NCBI GenBank assembly: GCA_046295655.1
Contig: JBKBMT010000026.1
Location: 1-36,407, forward strand
Direction of reading: 5' to 3'
Length of the DNA: 36,407 bases
From: JBKBMT01 sp046295655
GTDB taxonomy: Bacteria; Pseudomonadota; Alphaproteobacteria; Rhodobacterales; Rhodobacteraceae
The position numbers and the translations under genes are program-made. Of this stretch, positions 16,581-24,706 are shown in pieces; within the stretch, counting starts at the first letter, position 1, and each line of letters opens with the position of its first letter. The notes under the pieces are model-generated. The model had not been told where the DNA came from. It saw only the letters and a program-made list of their open reading frames with translations, and did no database searches.

Positions 16581-17573
16581 TCAGTTCACGGCTGCCAGCG
16601 CCCGGTCCATGAGGTCTGCACCGATCCCGCCCCGGAACATCTCGTAGACCCCGCCGACCATGGCGCGGAAGGCCGCCGGGTCGTCGATCTCGTTCACCTG
16701 CATGCCCCGCTCCTGCAGGCGGGCGATGATGGCAGCGTCGTTGGCGGCCACTTCGGCGCGCTGTTCGGCGATGGCACGGGCGGCGGCGCGGTGCAGCGCG
16801 GCGCGCTGGTCCGCGGACAGGCGGGCATGCGCACGTTCCGACATCAGCACGCCCAGCGCCGAATAGGTGTGCCGGGTCAGCGACAGATAGCGCACGACCT
16901 CGGCGAAATTGCCCGAATCGACCACCGCGACCGGGATTTCCAGCCCGTCGATGGTGCCCTGCTGGACCGCCGTATAGACCTCGCCCCAGGACATCGGCAC
17001 GGCGTTGCCGCCCAGCGACCCGAACATCTCGATGAACACCGGGTTCTGCATGACGCGATACTTGACCCCGCCGACATCCTCGGGGGCGGTGACGGGCCGG
17101 GTGTTGTTGATCATGTTGCGGAACCCGCCTTCGGCAAAGCCGAGGCCGACCACGCCGTGCGCCGAGAGCCGGCCCAGCAGTTCCTGCCCGATCTCGCCGT
17201 CGAGGACCGCATGGGCCTGCTCGGCGCTGCCGTAGAGGAACGGCAGGTCGTTGAGCTGGAAGGCCGGTTCGACATTGGCGATCACCGCGTTGGTGATGAT
17301 CGCGAGATCCAGCGTGCCGAAGCCCAGACCTTCCAGCATCTCCTTCTCGTCGCCGAGCTGCCGGTTGGGGAAGAATTCGAGCGCAAAGACCCCCGGGGCC
17401 TCGGCCTCGAGCGCCGCGGCCAGCGCCCTGGCGGTGATCGCATAGGGGTCCTGCGGGCCGTCCGAGGTGGTCCAGCCCACCCGCAGGGTCACATCGGCCG
17501 CGAGTGCCGGCAGCGCGAAGGCGGCGGCGGCCGCGGCGCAGAACAGGCGGCGGGTCAGGGTCAGTCCGGTCAT
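16581..17573 (-). CDS. dctP: TRAP transporter substrate-binding protein DctP
   Basis: 330-aa periplasmic solute receptor. A signal peptide (residues 1-25, ending PALA-AD) contains TLTRRLF, a twin-arginine-like start, so Tat export is possible though Sec cannot be excluded. Typical DctP blocks are FPNRQLGDEKEMLEGLGFGTLDLA, DLPFLYGSAEQAHAVLDG and MSWGEVYTAVQQGTIDGLE; the last holds the arginine-free hinge segment seen in many family members. The ATG at 17573 has GGAGGAGA upstream. It begins 40 bp after the regulator-amidohydrolase gene. The ligand is unknown; the neighbouring hydrolase suggests an organic acid or lactone. Confidence 0.92.
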   Translation of the reverse strand: MTGLTLTRRLFCAAAAAAFALPALAADVTLRVGWTTSDGPQDPYAITARALAAALEAEAPGVFALEFFPNRQLGDEKEMLEGLGFGTLDLAIITNAVIANVEPAFQLNDLPFLYGSAEQAHAVLDGEIGQELLGRLSAHGVVGLGFAEGGFRNMINNTRPVTAPEDVGGVKYRVMQNPVFIEMFGSLGGNAVPMSWGEVYTAVQQGTIDGLEIPVAVVDSGNFAEVVRYLSLTRHTYSALGVLMSERAHARLSADQRAALHRAAARAIAEQRAEVAANDAAIIARLQERGMQVNEIDDPAAFRAMVGGVYEMFRGGIGADLMDRALAAVN

Positions 17574-17613
17574 GGTCTCTCCTCCCAGGGTTTCTTGTCG
17601 GTTCAGGCTCGGG

Positions 17614-19254
17614 TCACTCGTCGAAGCCGTAGAGGCGCGCCGGGTTGTCGCGCAGGATCCGGGCGCGGGTGGCCGCGTCGGGCGTCCAGTCCTCGAGCAG
17701 ATCCAGAAGCGCGCCGTCGTTCGGCATGGGGATATGGACATAGGGGTGCGGCCAGTCGCTGGCCCAGAGCGCCCGTTCGGGGTTGGCCGCGACGATGGCG
17801 CGGGCAAAGGGCGCAACATCCTCGTAGGGCAGGTCGGTGCCGGCGGTGATCCGGTAGGCGCCCGACAGCTTTACCCAGGCCCGCCCTGTCTCCATGAGGT
17901 GCAGCATGTCGCGGAAACCGGGGTGGTTGGTGCCGATCGAGGTGGGCATGTGGCCCATGTGGTCGAAGACCACATCCACCGGCAGCCGCCCCAGCGTGGT
18001 CCGGATGTCCGAGAATTCCGAGACATCGACCAGCATCTGAAGATGCCAGCCGAAGGGCGCGATCTTCTCGGCCAGCCGGCGCACGTCCGACACCTCTATC
18101 CCGCTCTTGTAGAGCAGGTTCACCCGCACGCCGCGCACCCCGAGGTCGTGCATCCGCTCCATCTCGCGGCGGTCGAGATTCTCGTCGATCACCACGACAC
18201 CGCGGAACCGCCCGCCACCGGTTGCCACCGCATCGAGCGTCGCGCGGTTGTCGGTGCCATAGACCGAGGGCTGGACGATCACCGCCCGGTCGAGGCCGAG
18301 CGTATCCAGAAGCGCGCTGTAGCTTTCCAGCGAGGCGAGCGGCGGCGTGTAGGTCCGGTGCCGCGACAGCGGATAGCGATCCTCGGGGCCGAAGATGTGC
18401 GCATGGCAGTCGCAGGCCCCGGGCGGCGGGGCCAGCCGGGGGCGACGGGGGTTCGGGTCGGGTGGCGCACAGAGCGGCGGCGAGGCTTCGTCGATCAGGG
18501 TCATGCGGCTTTCTTCCCATCCCTGTAGCCCGCGCAGGCCAAGCCGGTCGGCGGTGCGCAGAAGATGATTCCAGGCGGCGCGGCGGGCACGGTCGGGATC
18601 TCCCACGCGAACGCCCTCCAGGATCTCGGCATATTCCCGGACCATCCGCCCGGCACCGGCCCGCCCCCCGCGCGTCGTCTCGGCCGAAAGGCTGACCGCG
18701 ATCCGCGAGGCGAGGAACTGCATGAAGTCGCGGTAATGGGGATTGTTGGTGGCCACCGACATGGCGCGGTGGAAGGCGCGCCGCGCGTCGGTCGCATCCG
18801 CGCCGGCCTCGAGGCGGGCCTTGAGCGCGGAGAAGGCCCGCTCCATCTCGGCCAGCTGGGCGGCCGTGCGTCGCCGGGCAGCCAGCGCGGCGCCGGCAAT
18901 TTCCATCTCCAGGCGCAATTCCATCACGTGACGGAAATCCTCGGGCCGGCGGAACCCTTCGGTCTCGATCCGGAACGTGCCGGCGCCCGGTTCCTCGCAG
19001 ACGAAGACGCCGACGCCCTGCCGCGCCTCGACCATGCCGTCCTGGCGCAGACGCGCGATCGCCTCGCGGATCACACTGCGCCCCACGCCGAATTCCCGCG
19101 TGAGGTCGGCCTCGGTCGGCAGCTGCGCGCCGGGCGGCAGATCGCCGCCCTCGATCGTTGCGGCGATCCGGCGCGCGACCTCGTCCGACAGCCGCCGCGG
19201 GCGAGCCAGAGGCTCGAAGCCCGGGCGTTCGACGGTCGCGCCATTTTCCGACAT
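17614..19254 (-). CDS. FadR-type GntR regulator fused in frame to an amidohydrolase
   Basis: One uninterrupted 546-aa frame with two domains that are normally separate proteins. Residues about 20-85 are a GntR winged helix (LPTEADLTREFGVGRSVIREAI), and 95-240 are the FCD ligand domain of FadR-type regulators. From about 279 it is an amidohydrolase-2 barrel related to 2-pyrone-4,6-dicarboxylate lactonase-type enzymes: metal motif DCHAHIFG (282-289), FDHMGH and ASDWPHP. Met251 (ATG at 18504) would be a natural enzyme start. In the neighbouring frame a TGA at 18503-18501 overlaps it as ATGA, which looks like a former two-gene junction. Removing one G from the run at 18529-18531 would restore that stop. 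So this is either a true fusion or a one-base insertion in genome or read. The ATG at 19254 has GAGGGGGAG upstream and fits the promoter. It probably controls and serves the TRAP operon downstream. Confidence 0.8.
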   Translation of the reverse strand: MSENGATVERPGFEPLARPRRLSDEVARRIAATIEGGDLPPGAQLPTEADLTREFGVGRSVIREAIARLRQDGMVEARQGVGVFVCEEPGAGTFRIETEGFRRPEDFRHVMELRLEMEIAGAALAARRRTAAQLAEMERAFSALKARLEAGADATDARRAFHRAMSVATNNPHYRDFMQFLASRIAVSLSAETTRGGRAGAGRMVREYAEILEGVRVGDPDRARRAAWNHLLRTADRLGLRGLQGWEESRMTLIDEASPPLCAPPDPNPRRPRLAPPPGACDCHAHIFGPEDRYPLSRHRTYTPPLASLESYSALLDTLGLDRAVIVQPSVYGTDNRATLDAVATGGGRFRGVVVIDENLDRREMERMHDLGVRGVRVNLLYKSGIEVSDVRRLAEKIAPFGWHLQMLVDVSEFSDIRTTLGRLPVDVVFDHMGHMPTSIGTNHPGFRDMLHLMETGRAWVKLSGAYRITAGTDLPYEDVAPFARAIVAANPERALWASDWPHPYVHIPMPNDGALLDLLEDWTPDAATRARILRDNPARLYGFDE

Positions 19255-19278
19255 GCGGCTCCCCCTCGCGTCCGGCAC

Positions 19279-19307
19279 AGAATAGCAGCTAATCAGACAT
19301 CAGACAA
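19279..19307 (-). promoter_or_regulatory. Sigma70 promoter of the gntR-TRAP operon with overlapping inverted repeat
   Basis: On the minus strand TTGTCT (19307-19302), 17 bp and TATTCT (19284-19279) form a good promoter in a locally AT-rich stretch. The inverted repeat TCAG-ACAA-CTGA (19300-19311) overlaps the -35 box, a position from which a GntR protein could repress. Transcription would start near 19272, excluding the GTG at 19278 as start codon. A TGACGC-ATGG-GCGTCA hairpin (19459-19474) lies farther on, just after soxG in its reading direction; it has no T tract. Confidence 0.6.
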
Positions 19308-19517
19308 CTGACATATGATCATCTGCATGGTGATCGGCAGGCAGCGGCGAGAGGCGCCGTGTCAGCGAGTCGCGTCTTCCTGCGCTGCGCGGATGCGACC
19401 CCGGCACCGTCAGCGGCGGACAGAACGACACGCTTCATCGCGGGATCGGTTCATGCGATGACGCATGGGCGTCAGCGATGACGGCCGCGCAGGGTCGGAC
19501 CGGCGGTCTTGGTCGCG

Positions 19518-20033
19518 TCAGAGGCCGCAGGCCAGTTCGCGCTGGCCGATGGCCAGCATCTCGGCGACATGGGGGGCAAAGCTGCGCCAGACCGACAGCG
19601 TGAAGGCGTCCTCGGCGTCGCGCACCAGAACGGCCTGCACAGTGCCGAACGCGGTGCGGCACCCCCTGCCCGGCACCAGGGCGGCGAGGTCGCGCGCGAT
19701 GCCGATGGACAGAAGCTCGGTCGCCCGGGCCCCCCGGATGCGCCAGCTGATCTCGCGGTCCGAGATGTCGACCAGCGCATGCGGCAGGGTGGCGGGCAAG
19801 GCCGGGCGGTCGCCCTCGGGGCAGTCGAGCATCCATTCGTCCGGGCCGAGGCACAGCGCCCGTCGCCCGCCCGCGGTCGCAAGCCTGCCCACCATTCCGG
19901 GCAGATCGACGCCAAGCGCTGCCCGCGCTTCCGCCACGCCCTCGGGGCGCAGCCGAAGCGAGAAGCGTGGCGCAGGCGTCACTTCGTCGATGGTGACACC
20001 AGCGGCGCGAACATGGCGATCGGCGGTCGTCAT
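19518..20033 (-). CDS. soxG: Sarcosine oxidase gamma subunit
   Basis: 171-aa small subunit of heterotetrameric sarcosine oxidase, which converts sarcosine, oxygen and tetrahydrofolate to glycine, hydrogen peroxide and methylene-tetrahydrofolate. The string LGPDEWMLDCPEGD and the later HALVDISDREISWRIRG match SoxG, a protein related to the folate-binding GcvT fold. It starts 10 bp after soxA and is the last gene of soxBDAG. Cytoplasmic. The stop is followed by about 260 bp before the next operon. Confidence 0.9.
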   Translation of the reverse strand: MTTADRHVRAAGVTIDEVTPAPRFSLRLRPEGVAEARAALGVDLPGMVGRLATAGGRRALCLGPDEWMLDCPEGDRPALPATLPHALVDISDREISWRIRGARATELLSIGIARDLAALVPGRGCRTAFGTVQAVLVRDAEDAFTLSVWRSFAPHVAEMLAIGQRELACGL

Positions 20034-20043
20034 CGTTGTCTCC

Positions 20044-23043
20044 TCACAGCCTCAGACGCTGACCCTCGGGATCGTAGAACGTGACGCCCGTGACCTTGGC
20101 GCCAATTATGTGCCCCTGCATCGGAACATGCAGGGTCTGCCCTTCCAGCAAGTGCCCGTCTTCGACCAGCGCCATCGCGATCGACCGCCCCAGTGTCTCG
20201 GACCAGTAGGCGGAGGTCACATGCCCGATCATCCGCATCGGAACCGGTTGCCGGGGGTCGGCGACGATCTGGGCGCCTTCTTCCAGCACCGTTCGGGGAT
20301 CGTCGGTCAGAAGGCCGACCAGCTGCTTGCGTCCCGGCGCCACGATGTCGGGCCGCATGAGCGACCGCTTCCCGACGAAATCGGGCTTGGCCTTGCCGAT
20401 GGCCCATGCGAGACCCGCGTCCTGCGGCGTGACGGTTCCATCGGTGTCCTGGCCCACGATGATGAAGCCCTTCTCGGCGCGCAGGACGTGCATCGCCTCG
20501 GTGCCGTAGGCGGTGACACCGTGGCCCTGCCCGACCTCCCAGAGCCGTTCCCAAAGCGCCAGGCCGTGGCGGGCGGCAACGTTGATCTCGAAGCCGAGTT
20601 CACCGGTGAAGGACACCCGAAAGAGCCGGGCCGGAAAGCCGGCCAATGTGCATTCGGCCACCGCCATGTGCGGAAAGGCGGCATCCGACAGGTCCAGCCC
20701 CTCGACCAGAGGTTCCAAGAGCTTGCGGGCGTTCGGCCCCTGCACCGCGATCACCGCCCAATGCTCGGTGGTCGAGGTCAGCCAGACGTTCAGTTCGGGC
20801 CATTCGGTCTGAAGGTAGTCCTCCATCATGTTCAGGACCCGCGCCGCGCCGCCGGTGGTGGTGGTGACGTGGAAGCGGTCGGCCGCCAGCCGACCGATCA
20901 CGCCGTCGTCGCGGATGAAGCCGTCCTCGCCCAGAAGCAGGCCGTAGCGGCACCGCCCGGGTTGCAGCTTGGCCCAGGGGTTCGTGTACATCCGCTCGAG
21001 AAAGGTGGCGGCATCCGGGCCCACGACCTCGATCTTGCCAAGCGTCGAGGCGTCGAAGATGCCCACTGCCTGCCGCACCGCCCGGCATTCGCGGGCGACA
21101 GCGGCACCCATGTCCTCGCCGGGCTTCGGGAAATAGCGCGCGCGCCGCCACAGCGCGACGGGTTCGAATACCGCGCCCTGCGCTTCGGCCCACGGGTCGA
21201 TCGGTGTCTTGCGCGTGACCTCGAAGTGCGCGTCCTTGTGGTAGCCGGCCAGCGCGCCGAAGCTCGTCGGCGTGTAGGGCGGGCGGAAGGTGGTCAGGCC
21301 GACCTCGGGCGGGGCCTTGCCCAACGCCTCGGCGGCGACCATCAGGCCGTTGATGTTCGACAGTTTCCCCTGGTCGGTCGCCATGCCGTTGGTGGTATAG
21401 CGCTTGACGTGCTCGATCGAACGCATTCCCTCGCGCACCGCGAGCCGGATGTCCTTGGCCGTCACGTCGTTCTGGAAATCGATGAAGGCCCTCGCCTTTC
21501 CCGGATCGCGGTCGGCGGGCAGTTCCTGCACCACGATCCCCCGGCCCGGACGGTCGCCCTCGACGGCGAAGCTGCCGGCCCCGGCCGGACGGCCCGTGGC
21601 GGCGGCCGCCGCCGCGCCGGCCTTCGCCCCGTCCTCGAGGGCCGCGGCCACACCCCAGAGGCCGCGCCCGGCGCCGGCGATGTGGCATTCCTCGGTCCGC
21701 CGGTCGGGCAGAAAGGCGCCGCTCGCCTCGTCCCAACGCAGCGTGCCCTTCGTATGGCTGAAGAGATGGAGCGAGGGCGTCCAGCCGCCGCACATCAGAA
21801 GCAGGTCGCAGGGTATCACCCGCCCTGCCCCGACGCGCCCCTCGATTACGGGATTCACGCGGACGGAGGCGACGCGGAGCCGTCCCGAGGTGGTGGTGAC
21901 AGTGTGGCCGGTCAGCGCCTCGATCCCGAGCGCGCGGGCGCGTTCGACAAGCGTCGGGGCCACTTCGCCCCTGAGGTCGGCGATGGCGGCAACGCTTGTG
22001 CCGGCCTCGGCGAGGTCGAAGGCCGTGTGCCAGGCACTATCGTGCGTGGTCGCAACCACGGCCCGCTCGCCGATCTTCACCCCGAAGCGGTGCAGGAAGG
22101 TCTGCGCCGCGCCCGACAGCATCACGCCGGGCCGGTCGTTTCCGTCGAACACCAGCGGCTTCTCGATGGCACCCTGCGCCAGGACGACCTGACTGGCGCG
22201 TACCCGCCAGAGCCGTTCGCGCGGGGCATCTGCGGGGGGCGCGGCGAGGTGGTCGGTCACGCGCTGGCACAGCCCCACCATGTTCTCGTGATAGTAGCCG
22301 ATGGCCGTGGTGCGTGGCATGAGCCGCACGTTCGGCAGGGCCGACAGCTCGGCCAGCGCCGACGCCAGCCAGTCCCAGGCCGCCGCGCCGTCGATGCGCA
22401 CCTGGGGCTCGGATAGCAGCGTGCCGCCCATCTCGGCGTGTTCGTCCACCAGCGCGACCCGCGCCCCCGCCCGACCCGCCGCCAGCGCCGCGGCGAGGCC
22501 CGCCGGCCCTGCCCCGACGATCAGCACGTCGCAGTGAAGGTAGCGGCTGGCATAGTGGTCGGGGTCGGGCAGCGTGGGCGACCGGCCCAGACCTGCGGCA
22601 CGACGGATCAAGGGCTCGTAGACCCTGTCCCAGAAAGACTTCGGCCACATGAAGGTCTTGTAGTAGAACCCGGCCGGGAACAGCCTGTGGAGCCGGTCGT
22701 TGATCGCGCCGATGTCGAATTCAAGCGTCGGCCACCGGTTCTGGCTCTCGGTCGTCAGCCCCTCCCAGACCTCCTGCATGGTGGCGCGGGTATTGGGTTC
22801 GAACCGGTCGGGACCGCCCCGCTGGGTGCCGATCAGGGCATTGGGCTCTTCCGACCCCGCCGAGACCACCCCGCGCGGGCGATGATACTTGAAGCTGCGG
22901 CCCATCAGGTGGATTCCGTTCGCCAGCAGCGCCGAGGCAACGGTATCGCCCTGCCGGCCCTCGATCACGCGGCCGTCGAAGGTAAAGCGCACCGGGCGGG
23001 CATGGTCGATCCGGCCCTTGCCGGGCAGGCGCATGCGGCTCAT
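20044..23043 (-). CDS. soxA: Sarcosine oxidase alpha subunit
   Basis: 999-aa large subunit. The N-terminal ferredoxin-like fold (FDGRVIEGRQGDTVASALLA) lacks cluster cysteines, as is normal for SoxA. SFKYHRPRGVVSAGSEEPNAL is the family signature. A dinucleotide-binding motif GAGPAG lies at 177-182, and the C-terminal 400 residues form the aminomethyltransferase (GcvT-like) domain that binds folate. The start is ATG 23043, overlapping the soxD stop as ATGA; the frame stays open upstream but that part is noncoding. The length is normal for the family. Confidence 0.96.
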   Translation of the reverse strand: MSRMRLPGKGRIDHARPVRFTFDGRVIEGRQGDTVASALLANGIHLMGRSFKYHRPRGVVSAGSEEPNALIGTQRGGPDRFEPNTRATMQEVWEGLTTESQNRWPTLEFDIGAINDRLHRLFPAGFYYKTFMWPKSFWDRVYEPLIRRAAGLGRSPTLPDPDHYASRYLHCDVLIVGAGPAGLAAALAAGRAGARVALVDEHAEMGGTLLSEPQVRIDGAAAWDWLASALAELSALPNVRLMPRTTAIGYYHENMVGLCQRVTDHLAAPPADAPRERLWRVRASQVVLAQGAIEKPLVFDGNDRPGVMLSGAAQTFLHRFGVKIGERAVVATTHDSAWHTAFDLAEAGTSVAAIADLRGEVAPTLVERARALGIEALTGHTVTTTSGRLRVASVRVNPVIEGRVGAGRVIPCDLLLMCGGWTPSLHLFSHTKGTLRWDEASGAFLPDRRTEECHIAGAGRGLWGVAAALEDGAKAGAAAAAATGRPAGAGSFAVEGDRPGRGIVVQELPADRDPGKARAFIDFQNDVTAKDIRLAVREGMRSIEHVKRYTTNGMATDQGKLSNINGLMVAAEALGKAPPEVGLTTFRPPYTPTSFGALAGYHKDAHFEVTRKTPIDPWAEAQGAVFEPVALWRRARYFPKPGEDMGAAVARECRAVRQAVGIFDASTLGKIEVVGPDAATFLERMYTNPWAKLQPGRCRYGLLLGEDGFIRDDGVIGRLAADRFHVTTTTGGAARVLNMMEDYLQTEWPELNVWLTSTTEHWAVIAVQGPNARKLLEPLVEGLDLSDAAFPHMAVAECTLAGFPARLFRVSFTGELGFEINVAARHGLALWERLWEVGQGHGVTAYGTEAMHVLRAEKGFIIVGQDTDGTVTPQDAGLAWAIGKAKPDFVGKRSLMRPDIVAPGRKQLVGLLTDDPRTVLEEGAQIVADPRQPVPMRMIGHVTSAYWSETLGRSIAMALVEDGHLLEGQTLHVPMQGHIIGAKVTGVTFYDPEGQRLRL

Positions 23044-23342
23044 TCGCCGGCCTCCTCCAGAACGGACAGGTCGGGGCGCGGCAGGCCTGCCTTGTAGGTC
23101 ATCCGGAACTTGTCGGTGACGGTGTCGCGCACGGCGTTGAAGAACCGCCCGCAACCGTTGACGTGGCGCCAGCGCTCGAAATGCGTCCCGCGCGGATTCG
23201 ACCGGATGAAGAGAAAGTCGCGCCACTCCTCGTCCGACAGCGCCATCGGGTCGGCCGGCCGGGCAATATGCGCCTCGCCGGCATAGGCGAACTCGACCTC
23301 GGGCAAGGTCTCGTCGCAGTAGGGGCAATGGATCAGGAGCAT
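23040..23342 (-). CDS. soxD: Sarcosine oxidase delta subunit
   Basis: 100-aa zinc-binding small subunit. Cys6 and Cys9 (IHCPYCDE) with His60 and Cys64 (RHVNGC) form the zinc site seen in SoxD. DPMALSDEEWRDFLFIRSNP and GTHFERWRH are family blocks. AGGAGG precedes the ATG at 23342. It lies 10 bp after soxB, and its stop overlaps the soxA start. Confidence 0.95.
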   Translation of the reverse strand: MLLIHCPYCDETLPEVEFAYAGEAHIARPADPMALSDEEWRDFLFIRSNPRGTHFERWRHVNGCGRFFNAVRDTVTDKFRMTYKAGLPRPDLSVLEEAGE

Positions 23343-23352
23343 CTTGTCCTCC

Positions 23353-24606
23353 TCAGTGCGCGACAGCGGCTGCCGCCGCCTCGTCGATCAGCCGCCCGGT
23401 GGTGAACCGTTCCAGCGTGAAGGGCGCGTTGATCGGGTGGGGCTCGTCCTTGGCCACCGTCCAGGCCAGCAGGTGCCCGGCCCCCGGCGTGGCCTTGAAC
23501 CCGCCGGTTCCCCAGCCGCAGTTGACGTAGAGCCCGGGCACCGGAAGCTTGCCGAGGATCGGCGAGCGGTCGGGCGTGACATCGACGATACCGCCCCACT
23601 TCCGCAGCATCCGCATCCGGCGGAAGATCGGAAAGACCTCGCAGATCGCCGCGACGGTATGTTCGATCAGCGGCAGCCCGCCACGCTGGGAATAGCTCAC
23701 ATACTGGTCGGTGCCCGAGCCGATCACCAGCTCGCCCTTGTCGGACTGGCTGATGTAGGCATGGACCGAGTTCGACATGACCACGCAGGGAAAGATCGGC
23801 TTGACCGGCTCGCTGACCAGCGCCTGGAGCGGATAGCTTTCCAGCGGCATGCGGAGCCCTGCCGAGGCGAGCACGACCGAGGTGTTGCCGGCCGCCGAGA
23901 CGGCCACCTTCTTCGCGCGGATGAAGCCCCTGGAGGTCTCGACCCCGGTCACCGCGCCGTCCGGGCCGCGGCGGATCGCGGTCACCGCACAGTTCTGGAT
24001 GATGTCCACCCCGCGGGCGGCGGCACCACGCGCATAGCCCCAGGCCACGGCGTCGTGCCGCGCGGTTCCCGCCCGCATCTGCAGCGCGGCACCCATCACC
24101 GGATAGCGCCGCCGTTCGGAGATATCGAGCGGCGGACAGAAGGCCTTCGCCTGTTCCGGGGTCAGCCAGCGGTTGTCCACCCCGTTCAGGCGATTGGAAT
24201 GGATGTGGCGCTGAAAGGACTGCACGTCATGGACGGTGTGGGCCAGCATCATCACGCCGCGCCGGGAATACATGACGTTGTAGTTGAGCTCCTGGCTGAG
24301 ATTGTCCCACAGGTCGAGCGCGTGATCGTAAAGTCGGGCGCTCTCGTCATAGAGGTAGTTCGAGCGAACGATCGTGGTATTGCGGCCGGTGTTGCCGCCA
24401 CCCAGCCAGCCCTTGTCGATCACCGCGACGCGCGTGATGCCATGCTCCTTGGCCAGATAGTAGGCCGCGCCCAGCCCATGCCCGCCCGCGCCGACGATCA
24501 CCACGTCGTATTCGGCCCTCGGTTGGCTGTCGGGCCACTGCTCGGCCCAGTTCCTGTGACCGGTCAGGGCATTCCTGAGGAGCGAGATCGCCGAGAAACG
24601 GGTCAT
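23353..24606 (-). CDS. soxB: Sarcosine oxidase beta subunit
   Basis: 417-aa flavoprotein subunit that oxidises sarcosine. The FAD motif VVIVGAGGHGLGAAYYLA (35-52) is followed by GGGNTGRNTTIVRSNYL. His184 in ARHDAVAWGYARG is probably the residue that binds FMN covalently, judging from the position in characterised SoxB proteins. The C-terminus has VDVTPDRSPILGKL and NCGWGTGGFKATPG. It is the first gene of soxBDAG; ATG at 24606. No glyA, folD or purU gene, often linked to this operon, is present beside it. The divergent regulator at 24706 probably controls it. Confidence 0.95.
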   Translation of the reverse strand: MTRFSAISLLRNALTGHRNWAEQWPDSQPRAEYDVVIVGAGGHGLGAAYYLAKEHGITRVAVIDKGWLGGGNTGRNTTIVRSNYLYDESARLYDHALDLWDNLSQELNYNVMYSRRGVMMLAHTVHDVQSFQRHIHSNRLNGVDNRWLTPEQAKAFCPPLDISERRRYPVMGAALQMRAGTARHDAVAWGYARGAAARGVDIIQNCAVTAIRRGPDGAVTGVETSRGFIRAKKVAVSAAGNTSVVLASAGLRMPLESYPLQALVSEPVKPIFPCVVMSNSVHAYISQSDKGELVIGSGTDQYVSYSQRGGLPLIEHTVAAICEVFPIFRRMRMLRKWGGIVDVTPDRSPILGKLPVPGLYVNCGWGTGGFKATPGAGHLLAWTVAKDEPHPINAPFTLERFTTGRLIDEAAAAAVAH

Positions 24607-24676
24607 GGCCGGCTCATCGATTCGGGATGTCACAGTCCACGCTTGTCGCCCGAACCGGGGAAGAATCCCTGTATCC

Positions 24677-24706
24677 TTGCGCCGCGGGCGTTGTATGTTT
24701 GCGCCG
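24677..24706. promoter_or_regulatory. Direct repeat in soxB/regulator divergent region, candidate AraC-type operator
   Basis: TTGCGCCG occurs at 24677-24684 and again at 24699-24706, a 22-bp period (two helical turns), in the 99-bp divergent gap. AraC-family dimers typically bind such direct repeats. On the minus strand a -10-like GATACA for soxB lies just downstream with no good -35, which fits an activated promoter. Confidence 0.45.

Noticed and set aside
19465..22416. 983-codon plus-strand frame opposite soxG and soxA
   Set aside because: Longest antisense frame in the window, but low-complexity Arg/Pro/His-rich and fully explained by the sox genes on the other strand.
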